DNA of 64,000 nucleotides from Candidatus Bipolaricaulota bacterium (GTDB taxonomy: Bacteria; Bipolaricaulota; Bipolaricaulia; UBA7950; UBA9294), in assembly GCA_028278555.1 (NCBI GenBank), contig JANQEA010000083.1, positions 1-64,000 on the forward strand, written 5' to 3'. The notes beneath the pieces are model-generated. The model did not search any database. It worked only from the letters and a program-made list of their open reading frames with translations, and was not told the origin of the DNA. This document shows, in pieces, positions 53,016 through 63,770 of the stretch (positions within the stretch are counted from its first letter, which is position 1; every line of letters begins with the position of its first letter). The position numbers and the translations under genes were made by a program.

Positions 53016-56000
53016 GTGATCTCGGGCGATGACATCCAACGCGTGAAGCTGCAGCTAGCTCCTCCATCCGTCATCCTGAATTGGTCTCACGGCGAAATCA
53101 CCGAATCCGAGACGATCAACTACCGGACGCACCGAGCCGAACGTGGTGGTCTGTACGCGGAAGAGATCTTCGGACCAGACAACGACTACGAGTGCGCGTG
53201 CGGCAAGTACAAGGGGAAGAAGTACGAGGGGATCACGTGCGAGAAGTGCCACGTCCTGGTGACCGACTCGTCGGTCCGTCGTGTCAACATGGGGCACATC
53301 CAGCTCGCGAGTCCGGTCGTCCATTTCTGGTTCCTTAAAGGGGTCTCGAGCCTCCTCAGTCGGCTTCTTGGTATGAAGAAGCGTGAGTTACAAAGGATCG
53401 CATACTACGAGACGGAGCCGATCGAGCAGGCGCTGTTCATCGTTACGTCATCGGATTGCAAAGAGGTTCGCCCGCGAGAAACGCTCCACACATCGGAAGT
53501 CGAAGTCCTGTCGCATACGTTCGCATTTGAGGTCGAGCCGGCCTACTACGTGGAGGACGCCCCTCGAGTCATTGCCGAGGAGGGCGGCCGCGTGACGATC
53601 GAGGATCGTCTGCTGACGAACGGGGAGAAGGTCCTTTCCGTGGTTGTCGGCGCGGTCGAGTATCCGCTTGTTGGGGATGTCGATTTGCTGGTCGAAGAGG
53701 GCGACGACATCGAAGAAGGGACGGTCCTCGCGGAACGACCCGTCGACGAGCTCTGTTCGAAGACGGGGTTCGAGATGCTTGTCGACCGCTACGGCGCCTC
53801 CGTGCAAGGCGTGATCCTCGATCAAGAGATCCTCGATAGCCTCGTCTTTCTCGTGACGCGAATCAGGGATCCGAAGATTCCACTCGATATTGGCGACCGA
53901 CTATCGTTCCTCGAGAAGCGAGCCTTCGAACGGATCTATCCCGAGGGGTTCATCGCGCAGACCGGCGCGGCCGGAATCAAGGGGCTCCTCGAGGCGATCG
54001 ACTTCGATGAACTCCATCGCTCGTTGATGGAGCAGCTGCACCGGGAGACGGCCGCGGGGAATCAGCGACGTCTGATCCGTCGCCTCGAGATCGTCGACCA
54101 ACTCCGGGCTTCGGGGAACAACGCGCAGGACATGATCCTCGAAGTGATCCCCGTCCTTCCGCCCCAGTTGAGGCCGATGATCCAACTCGAGGGCGGTAAG
54201 TTTGCGACGACGGACCTGAACGACCTCTATCGCCGGATCATCAACCGGAACAACCGGTTGAAGAAGCTGATCGACATGGGGGCTCCGGAAGTTATCCTCC
54301 GAAACGAGCGCCGAATGCTCCAGGAAGCGGTCGATGCGCTGATCCACAACGAGAAGAAGGAGAGCCCGATTCGCGGTCGCGACAACCGGCCGCTCAAGTC
54401 GCTCTCCGAGCGGATTCACGGGAAGCACGGTCGACTCCGGCGGAATCTCCTCGGTCGCCGCGTCGACTACTCCGGGCGAGCAGTCATCGTTGTCGATCCG
54501 ACCTTGAAGCTGCACCAGTGCGGTCTTCCGAAGAAGATGGCCCTCGAGCTGTTCAAGCCGTTCATCCTTCATCATCTGGAGACGACGACGTTCTCCGATT
54601 TCGACGAGATCAAGAATCGGGCGATGATGGGCGAGATGCCGGAAGTCTGGGACATTCTCGATCGCCTGATCAAGGATCATCCGGTCCTGCTCAACCGGGC
54701 TCCGACCCTGCACCGGCTCTCGATGCAGGCGTTCGAGCCGGTCCTCGTCGACGGCGAAGCGATCCACATCCATCCGTTCGTCTGTCCGCCGTACAACGCC
54801 GACTTCGATGGCGATCAGATGGCCGTCCACCTGCCCCTCTCCGAGGAAGCGATCCGCGAGGCGCGAAGCCTGATGTCCGCGCCGCGTAACATCCTCTCCC
54901 CGTCGAACGGGGAGCCGATCAGCCTTCCGACGCAGGATCCTGTCTACGCGTACTACTACCTGACGCTCGAAGTCGAAGACGGACTCGGCGCCGGCAAGGC
55001 GTTCCGCGACATCGACGAAGCCCGGAAGGCCTACGAGGAAGGGGTCATCGAGCTGCACAGCCCGGTCGTCATCCGGATCGGTGGAGAGCGGATCCGAACG
55101 ACGCTCGGACGCGCGGAGCTAAACCTCAATCTCCCTGAGGAGATTCGCGACTACGGGATCGTCATGGATCGCCGGACGATCAAGCGGTTGGTGATGGAGT
55201 GCTACCACCGCTTCGGCTGGGAGCAAGCTGCGGAGGTCCTCGATCGCCTGAAGGAACTCGGATTCCGCTACGCCACGCAGGCCGGCTTGACGATCTCACT
55301 CCCGGACTGTCTGATCCCGGGGGAGAAGGAAGAGATCGTCCACGAGTCGCTCGCCGCGGTTCAGCGAATCGAAACGATGTACCGGATGGGCCTGGCGACG
55401 GAGGACGAGCGCCGGAGTGCGGTCATCCGTATCTGGCGACGGACCGTCGATGACGTCGAAGACGCGACGATGGAGAACCTCCGACAACACCGGTTCAACT
55501 CGGTCTACGGCATCGTCACCTCTGGTGCGCGGGGGGGGCCGGATCAGGTGAAGCAGCTCTGCGGGATGCGAGGCCCGATGGCCGGCCCGTCCGGCGACAT
55601 CATCGAGCGTCCGGTCATCTCGAACTTCCGCGAGGGGCTGGACATGATGGAGTACTTCATCTCCACGCACGGCGGGCGGAAGGGTGCGGCTGATACGGCT
55701 TTGAAGACGGCCGATTCCGGATACCTCACGCGGAGGCTTGTCGACGCTTCGTCGGATACTGTCATCCTCGAGCTCGATTGTGGGACGACGCAGGGCATCG
55801 ACATCGACCCGCTGCGCTTCAGCCGAACCGAAGTGATGGAGACGGTCGAGGATCGGATCTACGGCCGTGTCGCGGCGCAGCCGATCATCGACCCCAGCAC
55901 CGGCGAGATTCTGGTCGAGGCGAATCAATGGATCACGCAGGAGATCGCGGCCCACGTCGGTCGGCTCGAGTGTGAGATCCCGCTACGGAGTCCGGCACAG

Positions 56001-58010
56001 CGGGAGAAGACGATCGGGACGAAGACGGTCGAGGAGATCCGCGATCCGAAGACGCAGCGAGTGATCATGAAGGCGGACGAGCTGATCACGCCGCGTCAGA
56101 TCGAGGCGGTGAAGAGCGCGGGGATCAAGGCGCTGCGCGTCCGTCCTCGGGTCGTCATCCGCTCGGCGATGACATGTGAAACGGCCAACGGAATCTGCCA
56201 GCTCTGCTACGGCTACGACATGAGCAACCACGTGCCGGTTGAGATTGGGACCGCCGTCGGCGTTATCGCCGCACAGTCGGTCGGCGAACCCGGGACTCAG
56301 CTGACGATGCGAACGTTCCACACCGGTGGTGTCGCCGGAGAGGACATCACGCAGGGGCTCCCGCGAGCCGAGGAGCTGTTCGAGGCTCGGAAGACGATCA
56401 AGAGCGGCGAAGCAGGCCTCTCCCCGCTCGACGGGTACATCACCGACATCACGACGACTTCGTCGGGAGAGGATCAAGTCGAGGTGACCGGGGATCTTCG
56501 ATCGGCCCGTCTCCCCGCCGGCCTGGTCCGAGCCGAGGTCGGTGACGAAATCGATGCCGGATCGCTGATCGACGCCGCGAGCCCGTGCGCTGGCGAGGCT
56601 TTCCTCGTCGACGTGGCCAAAGGCGGGCAGGAGCTGTTCGTGATCGACACCGAGAACGGGGATCGCTCGTATCTCCTCCCTCCTGTGGCGCGGCCGAAGG
56701 TCGAATCCGGCGACCGCATCTCCGAAGGAGACGCGCTGACCGAACGGTTCAACGTCGAAGGGGTGATCGCCGACCGCCGTGGGACGATCCGACTGTCGGA
56801 GGAGAAAGAGCGTGGCTTCGAGTTGGTCGACGACGACGGCGTTGCGATTGAACTCGAGATCCCGTACGGCGCGCGCCTGATGGTCGAACCGGGAGCGACG
56901 GTCCAGGAAGGGGATCAGCTGACCTCTCGATCGAAGCCGATCTTCATCGCGGCCGAAGGGGAAGGCGTTGCGCAGGTTCTCGGCGATCGCGTCGTCGTCT
57001 ACAATCCGGACGGCCTGGCCGTCCGGGTCCCGCTAACCGGCGATCTCAGATCCCTGAAGAGACACGGAGACCCGGTGAAGTCCGGTGAGCAGCTCGTCGC
57101 CCTGGAGATCGCGCACGAGGGACTCGTCCGGGTCGACTCGATCGAGAAGAAGCGCGGGATTGCGACGGTTCAGCTTCAGCCGAAGAGCGTCGTCAAGATC
57201 GACAAGGCGGTGACGGTCCGAGTCGGGGACAAGGTTGAAGAAGGAGATCTGCTGACCAAGGGCGTCGTCGCGCCACACACACTCCTCGAGGCCGCCGGCG
57301 TACAGAAGGCTCGCCAATACCTGATGAACGAGATCCACAAGGTCTACAAGCAGCAGGGCGTCGACATCAACGACAAGCATCTTGAGGTGATCATCCGGCA
57401 GATCCTCAATAACGTCCGGATCATCGATCGAGGGGATTCCCGCTTCCTGATCGGCGATCTGGTGACGCTGGAGGAGTTCCGGAAGGAGATCCGGGATCTC
57501 GTTGCGTGGAATGAAGAGGCCGACAGGGTGCGGAACGAAGCGCTCGGCAGTGAGCTTGCTGAGGACATTGCCGCCGGAGGACACATCATCGCGACGGCCG
57601 GCGACCCCCTGACGGCAGAAGCGATCTCCAGAGCTGACAGGATGGGGTTGGAAATTGTTCGCGTCCACCGAGACGAGGAGATTGTCGAGGTTCCAATCGC
57701 CGAGAAACGGCTTCCGGATGGTGAGCGTGAATTGTTGAGGATTTCAAAGGCGGCGCTTCAGACGAAGGGCTGGCTCTCTGCGGCATCATTCCAGCGGACG
57801 ACGAAGGTCCTCTCGGAAGCAGCACTGCGAGGGGAGATCGACGAGCTGAGCGGCCTGAAGCCGAGTATCATCGTCGGCAAGCGGATCCCCTCGGGGACAG
57901 GGTTCGCGTTCTACGATCGAATCGAGGACGCGGAGGACGAGACTGCGGAGGGATTCGAAGAGGATCTGGCGCCGGCGACCGTCGGCGAGGAGAGCGTCGA
58001 GCCGAGCTAG
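53016..58010 (+). CDS. rpoC: RNA polymerase beta' subunit
   Basis: A 1664-residue beta', larger than the E. coli protein. It starts at GTG 53016 with GGGGTGAG upstream. The N-terminal zinc finger is [19 protein letters not shown] (Cys 60, 62, 75, 78). An insertion of about 150 residues after residue ~150 matches the position of the sandwich-barrel hybrid insert of Thermus, Aquifex and Thermotoga. The catalytic Mg2+ loop NADFDGDQM is at 594-602, and the second zinc region [11 protein letters not shown] begins at 1054. rpoB does not precede it. It is followed by the rpsL promoter. Confidence 0.98.
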   Translation: MISGDDIQRVKLQLAPPSVILNWSHGEITESETINYRTHRAERGGLYAEEIFGPDNDYECACGKYKGKKYEGITCEKCHVLVTDSSVRRVNMGHIQLASPVVHFWFLKGVSSLLSRLLGMKKRELQRIAYYETEPIEQALFIVTSSDCKEVRPRETLHTSEVEVLSHTFAFEVEPAYYVEDAPRVIAEEGGRVTIEDRLLTNGEKVLSVVVGAVEYPLVGDVDLLVEEGDDIEEGTVLAERPVDELCSKTGFEMLVDRYGASVQGVILDQEILDSLVFLVTRIRDPKIPLDIGDRLSFLEKRAFERIYPEGFIAQTGAAGIKGLLEAIDFDELHRSLMEQLHRETAAGNQRRLIRRLEIVDQLRASGNNAQDMILEVIPVLPPQLRPMIQLEGGKFATTDLNDLYRRIINRNNRLKKLIDMGAPEVILRNERRMLQEAVDALIHNEKKESPIRGRDNRPLKSLSERIHGKHGRLRRNLLGRRVDYSGRAVIVVDPTLKLHQCGLPKKMALELFKPFILHHLETTTFSDFDEIKNRAMMGEMPEVWDILDRLIKDHPVLLNRAPTLHRLSMQAFEPVLVDGEAIHIHPFVCPPYNADFDGDQMAVHLPLSEEAIREARSLMSAPRNILSPSNGEPISLPTQDPVYAYYYLTLEVEDGLGAGKAFRDIDEARKAYEEGVIELHSPVVIRIGGERIRTTLGRAELNLNLPEEIRDYGIVMDRRTIKRLVMECYHRFGWEQAAEVLDRLKELGFRYATQAGLTISLPDCLIPGEKEEIVHESLAAVQRIETMYRMGLATEDERRSAVIRIWRRTVDDVEDATMENLRQHRFNSVYGIVTSGARGGPDQVKQLCGMRGPMAGPSGDIIERPVISNFREGLDMMEYFISTHGGRKGAADTALKTADSGYLTRRLVDASSDTVILELDCGTTQGIDIDPLRFSRTEVMETVEDRIYGRVAAQPIIDPSTGEILVEANQWITQEIAAHVGRLECEIPLRSPAQREKTIGTKTVEEIRDPKTQRVIMKADELITPRQIEAVKSAGIKALRVRPRVVIRSAMTCETANGICQLCYGYDMSNHVPVEIGTAVGVIAAQSVGEPGTQLTMRTFHTGGVAGEDITQGLPRAEELFEARKTIKSGEAGLSPLDGYITDITTTSSGEDQVEVTGDLRSARLPAGLVRAEVGDEIDAGSLIDAASPCAGEAFLVDVAKGGQELFVIDTENGDRSYLLPPVARPKVESGDRISEGDALTERFNVEGVIADRRGTIRLSEEKERGFELVDDDGVAIELEIPYGARLMVEPGATVQEGDQLTSRSKPIFIAAEGEGVAQVLGDRVVVYNPDGLAVRVPLTGDLRSLKRHGDPVKSGEQLVALEIAHEGLVRVDSIEKKRGIATVQLQPKSVVKIDKAVTVRVGDKVEEGDLLTKGVVAPHTLLEAAGVQKARQYLMNEIHKVYKQQGVDINDKHLEVIIRQILNNVRIIDRGDSRFLIGDLVTLEEFRKEIRDLVAWNEEADRVRNEALGSELAEDIAAGGHIIATAGDPLTAEAISRADRMGLEIVRVHRDEEIVEVPIAEKRLPDGERELLRISKAALQTKGWLSAASFQRTTKVLSEAALRGEIDELSGLKPSIIVGKRIPSGTGFAFYDRIEDAEDETAEGFEEDLAPATVGEESVEPS

Positions 58011-58011
58011 G

Positions 58012-58048
58012 TTGAACGCCACTGGGGCGGAATCTATAATCCGCCCCA
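58012..58048 (+). promoter_or_regulatory. Promoter of the rpsL operon with a 9-bp dyad around the -10
   Basis: TTGAAC (58012-58017), 17 bp, TATAAT (58035-58040). The -10 lies in the loop of a perfect inverted repeat TGGGGCGGA / TCCGCCCCA (58023-58031 and 58040-58048), so the dyad covers the melting region and start site. Confidence 0.75.
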
Positions 58049-58063
58049 ATTCAGGAGACAAAG

Positions 58064-58435
58064 ATGCCAACGATCAATCAGCTGATCCGAAAAGGGCGCA
58101 AGCCCAAGACGAAGAAGAAGAAGGCTCCTCAGCTTGACGCGTGTCCGCAGCGACGCGGGGTCTGCACCCGTGTGACGACACGTACCCCGAAGAAGCCGAA
58201 CTCCGCGCTCCGGAAGGTCGCGCGTGTCCGCTTGAGCAACGGCAAGGAAGTGACGGCATATATCGGGGGTGAGGGGCATAACCTTCAGGAGCACTCGATG
58301 GTCTTGGTCCGGGGTGGGCGTGTCAAGGATCTCCCCGGCGTTCGGTATCACGTGGTCCGAGGAACCCTCGATGCTGAAGGGGTCGAAGGACGTCGTCGGG
58401 GACGCTCGAAGTACGGGGCGAAGAAGGGGAGCTAG
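58064..58435 (+). CDS. rpsL: 30S ribosomal protein S12
   Basis: A 123-residue S12 of normal length. It has [12 protein letters not shown] at the start, the [24 protein letters not shown] decoding-centre loop with the usual Lys residues, [12 protein letters not shown] and [22 protein letters not shown] 58064 follows CAGGAGACAAAG. It opens a continuous ribosomal operon running beyond the window. Confidence 0.99.
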   Translation: MPTINQLIRKGRKPKTKKKKAPQLDACPQRRGVCTRVTTRTPKKPNSALRKVARVRLSNGKEVTAYIGGEGHNLQEHSMVLVRGGRVKDLPGVRYHVVRGTLDAEGVEGRRRGRSKYGAKKGS

Positions 58436-58444
58436 GAGAGGGCC

Positions 58445-58903
58445 ATGAAGATACCCGGACGAGACGTCACCCCCGATACCAAGCACAACAGCAAACTCGT
58501 GTCGAAGCTGACGAACTATGTGATGCAGGACGGGAAGAAGGCGGTCGCACAACGCATTGTCTACGCCGCGATGGCGATCGTCGACGAGCGAAGCGAGTCG
58601 CCGTCACTCGAGGCGTTCAATGAGGCGGTTACCAACTGCTCTCCGCGGCTCGAGGTTCGCACCCGTCGGGTCGGCGGTGCGAACTACCAGGTCCCCTACG
58701 AGGTCCCGGCGGACCGCCAGGTCGCACTTGCACTCCGCTGGATCGTCCGCGCTGCGCGGGAACGAGGCGAGAACACGATGGCCGAATGCTTGGCGTCGGA
58801 GATCCTGGAAGCTGCACGGAAAGAGGGCAAGGCCTACAACAAGCGCCTCGACGCCCATCGAATGGCTGAGGCGAACAAGGCATTCGCGCACTACCGCTGG
58901 TAG
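58445..58903 (+). CDS. rpsG: 30S ribosomal protein S7
   Basis: A 152-residue S7, which starts assembly of the 30S head. It shows the KLTNYVMQDGKKAVAQRIVYAAM region, the RVGGANYQVPYEVPADRQVALALRWIV core and the C-terminal KAYNKRLDAHRMAEANKAFAHYRW. It starts 9 nt after rpsL, with TAGGAGAGGGCC upstream. Confidence 0.99.
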   Translation: MKIPGRDVTPDTKHNSKLVSKLTNYVMQDGKKAVAQRIVYAAMAIVDERSESPSLEAFNEAVTNCSPRLEVRTRRVGGANYQVPYEVPADRQVALALRWIVRAARERGENTMAECLASEILEAARKEGKAYNKRLDAHRMAEANKAFAHYRW

Positions 58904-58952
58904 CGCTCCCTTTCGCTCGAGACAGTTTTGCAAACGCCGAAGTGAGGGCGCT

Positions 58953-61028
58953 ATGGCTGATGCTGCAACGGTCGATCTAGCGAAGATCCGCAACATCGGC
59001 ATCATGGCCCACATCGATGCGGGCAAGACGACCGCCACCGAGCGAATCCTCTACTACGCCGGACAGATTCACAAAATGGGCGAGGTCCACGAGGGTGACA
59101 CCGAGATGGACTGGATGGTCCAGGAGCGGGAACGCGGGATCACCATCACGTCGGCGGCGACGACGTGTCCGTGGCAGGATCACACGATCAACATTATCGA
59201 TACACCGGGCCATGTCGATTTCACCGCCGAGGTTGAACGCGCACTCCGGATCCTCGATGGCGGGGTGGTCATCTTTTCCGGCGTTGAGATGGTCGAGTCG
59301 CAGTCGGAGACGGTCTGGCGACAGGCCGATCGATACGAGGTGCCGCGGATCGCGTTCGTCAACAAGCTCGACCGGGCCGAAGCGAGCTACACCGAGACGG
59401 TCGAGATGATCGAGGAGCGACTCGGCGTTCACCCGGTCCCTCTTGTCTACCCGTATCGCGATGAGGATCGGCGTTTGCTCGGGATGGTCGATCTCATCGA
59501 GAACGAGCTGATCACCTGGGATCAGGAGATGCTCGGAGCGATGTTCACGCGGGGTCCGGTCCCGGATGCTCTCGTTTCCGATTGTGAGCACTATCGGGAC
59601 ATCGCACTCGAGCGGGCGGCAGAAGTCGACGATCGGCTGATGGAGCTGTATCTCGCCGGAGACGAGATCCCATCCGATCTGTTCCACGAGGCGTTGCGAC
59701 GTGGGTGCATCGAAGGGAAGCTCGTGCCGGTTCTCGGTGGCTCCGCGTTCGCCAACCAAGGGATCCAGTTGCTTCTCGACTCCGTTGTCCGATACCTGCC
59801 GGCCCCGACCGACGTTCCGCCGATCCGAGGTGTCGATTCGGATGAAGTCCGCCGTCCCGATCCGGACACACCGTTCTCTGCGCTGGCGTTCAAGGTCGTC
59901 ACCGATCGCTATGCCGGACGGCTCGTGTTCACTCGCGTCTATTCGGGCCGCGCCTCGGTCGGAGGGCATGCGTACAACGCATCGACGGAGAAGGGCGTCC
60001 GGATCACCAAGATCTTCCGGATGCACGCCAATCGGCGGAGTGCGGTGGACTCGATGCAGGCCGGTGACATCGTGGCGATCGTCGGATCTCAGCCGATTGC
60101 GACCGGAGACACGCTGTGTGACAAGTCGGCTCCAATCCTGCTTGAGAAGATCGAGTTTCCCGAGCCGGTCGTCTTCGTTGCGGTCGAGCCACGGACCGAG
60201 GCGGAGTTCGATGAGCTGATGGACGGGCTGACGAAACTGGCGCACGAGGATCCGACGTTCCACGTCCGTGTCGACGAATCGACGAATCAGACAATCATCG
60301 CTGGGATGGGGGAACTTCATCTTGAGGTGCTCGTCCGGCGACTCCGGGAAGAATACAGTCTATCGGTTCACGTCGGGCAGCCGCAGGTCGCCTACCGCGA
60401 GACGCTCGGGTGCCCGCTGGAGGTCGAGGAACGATTCGTCAAGCAGGCCGCCGGTCGGGGCCAGTTCGCCCACGTGAGGCTTCGGCTGGAGCCGTTGGAG
60501 CGCGGATCCGGCATCCAGTTCACTTGCACGGCACCGGTGGAGGAGATTCCCAAGGAATACCGAACCGCGGTCGAAAGCTCGCTCTGTGCCACGTTGACAA
60601 ACGGACCGGTCGCCGGTTATCCTTTGGCCGATATCGGAGCCACCTTGTTCGGTGGGTCATTTCACCCGGTCGACTCGTCTGAGCTCGCGTTCCGGGCTGC
60701 GACCTCCGAAGCGTTGCGCAAAGCGTACAACGATCGGGCGTTCGAGCTTCTGGAGCCGGTGATGGAGGGTGAGGTCATCACCCCTGGCGAGTATCTGGGG
60801 GAAGTGATGGAGGACCTGGCGCGCAGGCGCGGGGAAATCCGAGAACTCCTGTCGCGGGAAACCGTGCAGATCTTGCGTGTCGCGGTTCCGTTGGCAGAGA
60901 CGTTCGGGTATGCCACGCGGCTGCGTTCTTTGACTCAGGGGAGGGCGACGTATTCGTTGCGCGTCGAGCGATACGACCTCGTCCCGGAGGGTTTGAAGGA
61001 GAAGATCATTCGGAGTAGAGGGTACTAG
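58953..61028 (+). CDS. fusA: Elongation factor G
   Basis: A 691-residue EF-G, the GTPase of ribosomal translocation. ATG 58953 is preceded by GTGAGGGCG; the frame upstream is open but overlaps rpsG. The G motifs are AHIDAGKTT, DTPGHVDF and NKLDR, with switch RERGITITSAATT, followed by domains II-V (ending LRSLTQGRATYSLRVERYDLVPEGL). It lies between rpsG and rpsJ; the usual tuf gene does not follow it. Confidence 0.98.
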   Translation: MADAATVDLAKIRNIGIMAHIDAGKTTATERILYYAGQIHKMGEVHEGDTEMDWMVQERERGITITSAATTCPWQDHTINIIDTPGHVDFTAEVERALRILDGGVVIFSGVEMVESQSETVWRQADRYEVPRIAFVNKLDRAEASYTETVEMIEERLGVHPVPLVYPYRDEDRRLLGMVDLIENELITWDQEMLGAMFTRGPVPDALVSDCEHYRDIALERAAEVDDRLMELYLAGDEIPSDLFHEALRRGCIEGKLVPVLGGSAFANQGIQLLLDSVVRYLPAPTDVPPIRGVDSDEVRRPDPDTPFSALAFKVVTDRYAGRLVFTRVYSGRASVGGHAYNASTEKGVRITKIFRMHANRRSAVDSMQAGDIVAIVGSQPIATGDTLCDKSAPILLEKIEFPEPVVFVAVEPRTEAEFDELMDGLTKLAHEDPTFHVRVDESTNQTIIAGMGELHLEVLVRRLREEYSLSVHVGQPQVAYRETLGCPLEVEERFVKQAAGRGQFAHVRLRLEPLERGSGIQFTCTAPVEEIPKEYRTAVESSLCATLTNGPVAGYPLADIGATLFGGSFHPVDSSELAFRAATSEALRKAYNDRAFELLEPVMEGEVITPGEYLGEVMEDLARRRGEIRELLSRETVQILRVAVPLAETFGYATRLRSLTQGRATYSLRVERYDLVPEGLKEKIIRSRGY

Positions 61029-61030
61029 GT

Positions 61031-61339
61031 ATGGCGAGAGAGAAGATACGAATCAAACTGCGTGGATACGATCACGAACTGGTCGAAAGCTCGATTCGCA
61101 AGATCGTCGAGTCGGCGACGGAGACACGGGCGAAGATCTCGGGCCCGATTCCGCTGCCGACCCAACGTCGCGTTTACACCGTGCTGCGATCTCCGCACAT
61201 CGACAAACGGTCGATGGAGCACTTCGAACGTCGGATTCACACTCGGCTGCTCGACATCAAGGAGCCGACCTCGGAGACGATCAACTCGCTCATGGACATC
61301 GAGCTCCCCACGGGGATCGATATCGAGATCAAACTCTAA
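61031..61339 (+). CDS. rpsJ: 30S ribosomal protein S10
   Basis: A 102-residue S10 with KIRIKLRGYDHELVE, the loop SGPIPLPTQRRVYTVLRSPHIDKRSMEHFERR and LMDIELPTGIDIEIKL. It begins 2 nt after the fusA stop, so its translation is coupled to that of fusA. No separate S10-operon promoter is visible. Confidence 0.99.
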   Translation: MAREKIRIKLRGYDHELVESSIRKIVESATETRAKISGPIPLPTQRRVYTVLRSPHIDKRSMEHFERRIHTRLLDIKEPTSETINSLMDIELPTGIDIEIKL

Positions 61340-61372
61340 CGAACCGGCGAGACTCACGGAGGGCAGCGGACG

Positions 61373-61996
61373 ATGGCACAAGGAATCCTCGGGCGGAAGA
61401 TTGGGATGACCCAGTTGTTCGTCGAAGACCACGCCGTCGGTGCAACGGTCGTCGAAGCACAACCGTGTACCGTTGTGCAGATCAAAACGGTGGAGACCGA
61501 CGGGTACAACGCTCTTCAGCTCGGACACGGGCATCTGAGAGAGTCGAAGGCGACGAAGCCGATGCTCGGTCACTACCGGAAGGCGGACGTTGCTCCTCAT
61601 CGGAGGCTGTTCGAGGTTCGAATCGACAATCCGGAGGACTACAACGTTGGTGATGTTATCGGCGTCGACATCTTCGAGGAAGGCGAGAAGATCGATGTCG
61701 CCGGCATCTCCAAGGGGCTCGGCTTCCAGGGCGTCGTCAAGCGCTGGGACTTCGCTGGTGGTCCGAAGACGCATGGCTCGCACTTTCATCGACGCCCCGG
61801 CTCGGTCGGGATGTGCGTCAAGCCCGGACGCGTCATGAAGGGAAAGAAGCTCCCCGGACATACTGGCGCACGTCGCGTGACGGTCAAGGGGCTGCAGATT
61901 CTCCGTGTCGACCCCGAGCGGAACCTACTCGTGCTCAAGGGTGGAACGCCGGGTTCGCGTGGGACGATTCTTGAATTGGGGAAGCGACATGGCTGA
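61373..61996 (+). CDS. rplC: 50S ribosomal protein L3
   Basis: A 207-residue L3. It opens QGILGRKIGMTQLF and has the peptidyl-transferase-reaching loop GFQGVVKRWDFAGGPKTHGSHFHRRPGSVGM, followed by HTGARRVTVKGLQILRVDPE. ATG 61373 follows GGAGGGCAGCGG. The end overlaps rplD by 8 nt. Confidence 0.99.
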   Translation: MAQGILGRKIGMTQLFVEDHAVGATVVEAQPCTVVQIKTVETDGYNALQLGHGHLRESKATKPMLGHYRKADVAPHRRLFEVRIDNPEDYNVGDVIGVDIFEEGEKIDVAGISKGLGFQGVVKRWDFAGGPKTHGSHFHRRPGSVGMCVKPGRVMKGKKLPGHTGARRVTVKGLQILRVDPERNLLVLKGGTPGSRGTILELGKRHG

Positions 61997-62624
61997 CGCG
62001 AAGCTGCACCAGTTTGCAGGGGGCGGCGAGCCCCAGACTCGGGCGCTCGACGAGCGGATGTTCGGCGCGACGGTCAACGAGGATCTCCTCTATCGGGCTG
62101 TCCGGATGCAGCTGGCCAACCGCCGACAGGGAACGCATTCGACCAAGACACGCGGCGAGGTAAGCGGCGGTGGTCGAAAGCCATGGCGTCAGAAGGGAAC
62201 CGGTCGCGCAAGAGCCGGATCCCGTCGGTCGCCGCTGTGGGTTGGCGGCGGAACGACATTCGGCCCGAAACCCCGTTCCTATGAGACCAAGCTGACGCGT
62301 AAGATGAAGCAAGGGGCACTCTTTTCTGCGTTGTCGGACCGCGCCGGCGAAGAGAGACTGACGCTGATCGACCGGATCGGCTTCGAGGAGCCGAAAACGA
62401 AGACGGCCGTCGAGTTGCTGAACCGTCTCGGGCTATCCGGAAGCGTTCTGGTCGTCGTTGGGTCGTCCGAATACCAGCGGCCGATCAAGAAGTCGTTCAC
62501 CAACCTCCCCCGGGTGAAGTGCATCGCCTGCGGGGGGGTCAACGTTTATGACATCCTCCGCCACGACCATCTGCTGATGACCGTGGGCGCGGTCGAGGAG
62601 TTGGAGGAGAGGTTCCGGACATGA
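61989..62624 (+). CDS. rplD: 50S ribosomal protein L4
   Basis: A 211-residue L4 from ATG 61989, inside the end of rplC. It has NRRQGTHSTKTRGEVSGGGRKPWRQKGTGRARAGSRRSPLWVGGG (the exit-tunnel loop) and the later NVYDILRHDHLLMT. In other bacteria L4 represses its own S10 operon; no leader for that is seen here because the operon is fused to rpsL-fusA. The ATGA overlap couples it to rplW. Confidence 0.98.
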   Translation: MADAKLHQFAGGGEPQTRALDERMFGATVNEDLLYRAVRMQLANRRQGTHSTKTRGEVSGGGRKPWRQKGTGRARAGSRRSPLWVGGGTTFGPKPRSYETKLTRKMKQGALFSALSDRAGEERLTLIDRIGFEEPKTKTAVELLNRLGLSGSVLVVVGSSEYQRPIKKSFTNLPRVKCIACGGVNVYDILRHDHLLMTVGAVEELEERFRT

Positions 62625-62920
62625 CGAGGTTCGCGCATCCCGAGGACGTGCTGATCGCACCGATCCTGACAGAAGACACGTGGCAACAGATGGAGGATCG
62701 CAAGTACGCGTTTCGGGTGTCTCTCGGGGCGAACAAGATCCAGATCAAGAAGGCGGTCGAGGAGCTGTTCAAGGTGCACGTCGAGAAGGTGTGGACCGCG
62801 AACATGAAGGGGAAGCCTCGACGCGAACGACTCAGTCAGCTCCATGGTCGAACCTCGCGGTGGCGAAAGGCGATCGTTCGCCTCGCCCCCGGCGACCGGA
62901 TCGACATCATGGGAGGATAG
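62621..62920 (+). CDS. rplW: 50S ribosomal protein L23
   Basis: A 99-residue L23, located at the tunnel exit and docking site for SRP and trigger factor. [48 protein letters not shown] and the basic loop KGKPRRERL are typical. It overlaps rplD by 4 bp. Confidence 0.98.
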   Translation: MTRFAHPEDVLIAPILTEDTWQQMEDRKYAFRVSLGANKIQIKKAVEELFKVHVEKVWTANMKGKPRRERLSQLHGRTSRWRKAIVRLAPGDRIDIMGG

Positions 62921-62924
62921 CGAT

Positions 62925-63761
62925 ATGGCGCTCAAGCGATACAAACCGACATCTCCAGGACGCCGTCACGCCGAGCATCCGGACTTCAGCGAACTGTCCG
63001 ACGTTGCTCCCGAGAAGAGCCTGCTCCGACCGATCAAGAAGACCGGTGGTCGGAACAGCCAGGGGCGGATCACGTCCCGGTGGCGTGGTGGTGGCCACAA
63101 GCGCCGCTATCGCTTGATCGACTTCGCACGGGACAAAGACGGGATCCCGGCGCGTGTCGTCACTCGCGAGTACGACCCGAACCGATCGGCGTGGATCACG
63201 CTCTTGCACTACGCCGACGGGGAGAAGCGCTACATCCTCGCCCCGATGGAGCTCGAGATCGGTGTGCGCGTCGAGGCCGGCGAGACGGCAGAGATCCGGG
63301 TCGGCAACGCGATGCCGCTGGCGCGGATCCCGCTTGGCTCGGTGATCCACAATCTGGAGTTCTCCCCCGGCAGCGGCGGCAAGATCGCCCGTTCGGCTGG
63401 TACTTCGGCGAAGCTGATCGGCAAGGAAGGAAAGCGGGCCCACATTCGCCTGCCTTCGGGAGAGGTGCGGATCTTCAGTACGGCCTGCCGAGCGACGATT
63501 GGCGAGGTCTCGAATCCGGATCACAAGAACATCAAGCACGGGAAGGCCGGACGCGTCAGGCACCTGGGGCGCAAACCACGCGTCCGCGGCGTTGCGATGA
63601 ATCCGGTCGACCATCCGCACGGTGGTGGAGAGGGCCGAGCGCGGGTCGGACGGCCGCAGGTGTCGCCGACCGGGAAGCTCGCCAAGGGCGGACGGACGCG
63701 GAAGAAGCGGAAGAAGTCGAGCGCCCTGATCGTGCGCCGTGCCGGCAAGGGCCGAAGGTAA
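62925..63761 (+). CDS. rplB: 50S ribosomal protein L2
   Basis: A 278-residue L2 from ATG 62925 (GGGAGGATAGCGAT upstream). It has [38 protein letters not shown], the [24 protein letters not shown] core and the peptidyl-transferase His region [18 protein letters not shown]. It begins 4 nt after rplW. Confidence 0.99.
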   Translation: MALKRYKPTSPGRRHAEHPDFSELSDVAPEKSLLRPIKKTGGRNSQGRITSRWRGGGHKRRYRLIDFARDKDGIPARVVTREYDPNRSAWITLLHYADGEKRYILAPMELEIGVRVEAGETAEIRVGNAMPLARIPLGSVIHNLEFSPGSGGKIARSAGTSAKLIGKEGKRAHIRLPSGEVRIFSTACRATIGEVSNPDHKNIKHGKAGRVRHLGRKPRVRGVAMNPVDHPHGGGEGRARVGRPQVSPTGKLAKGGRTRKKRKKSSALIVRRAGKGRR

Positions 63762-63770
63762 GGAGTCAGG

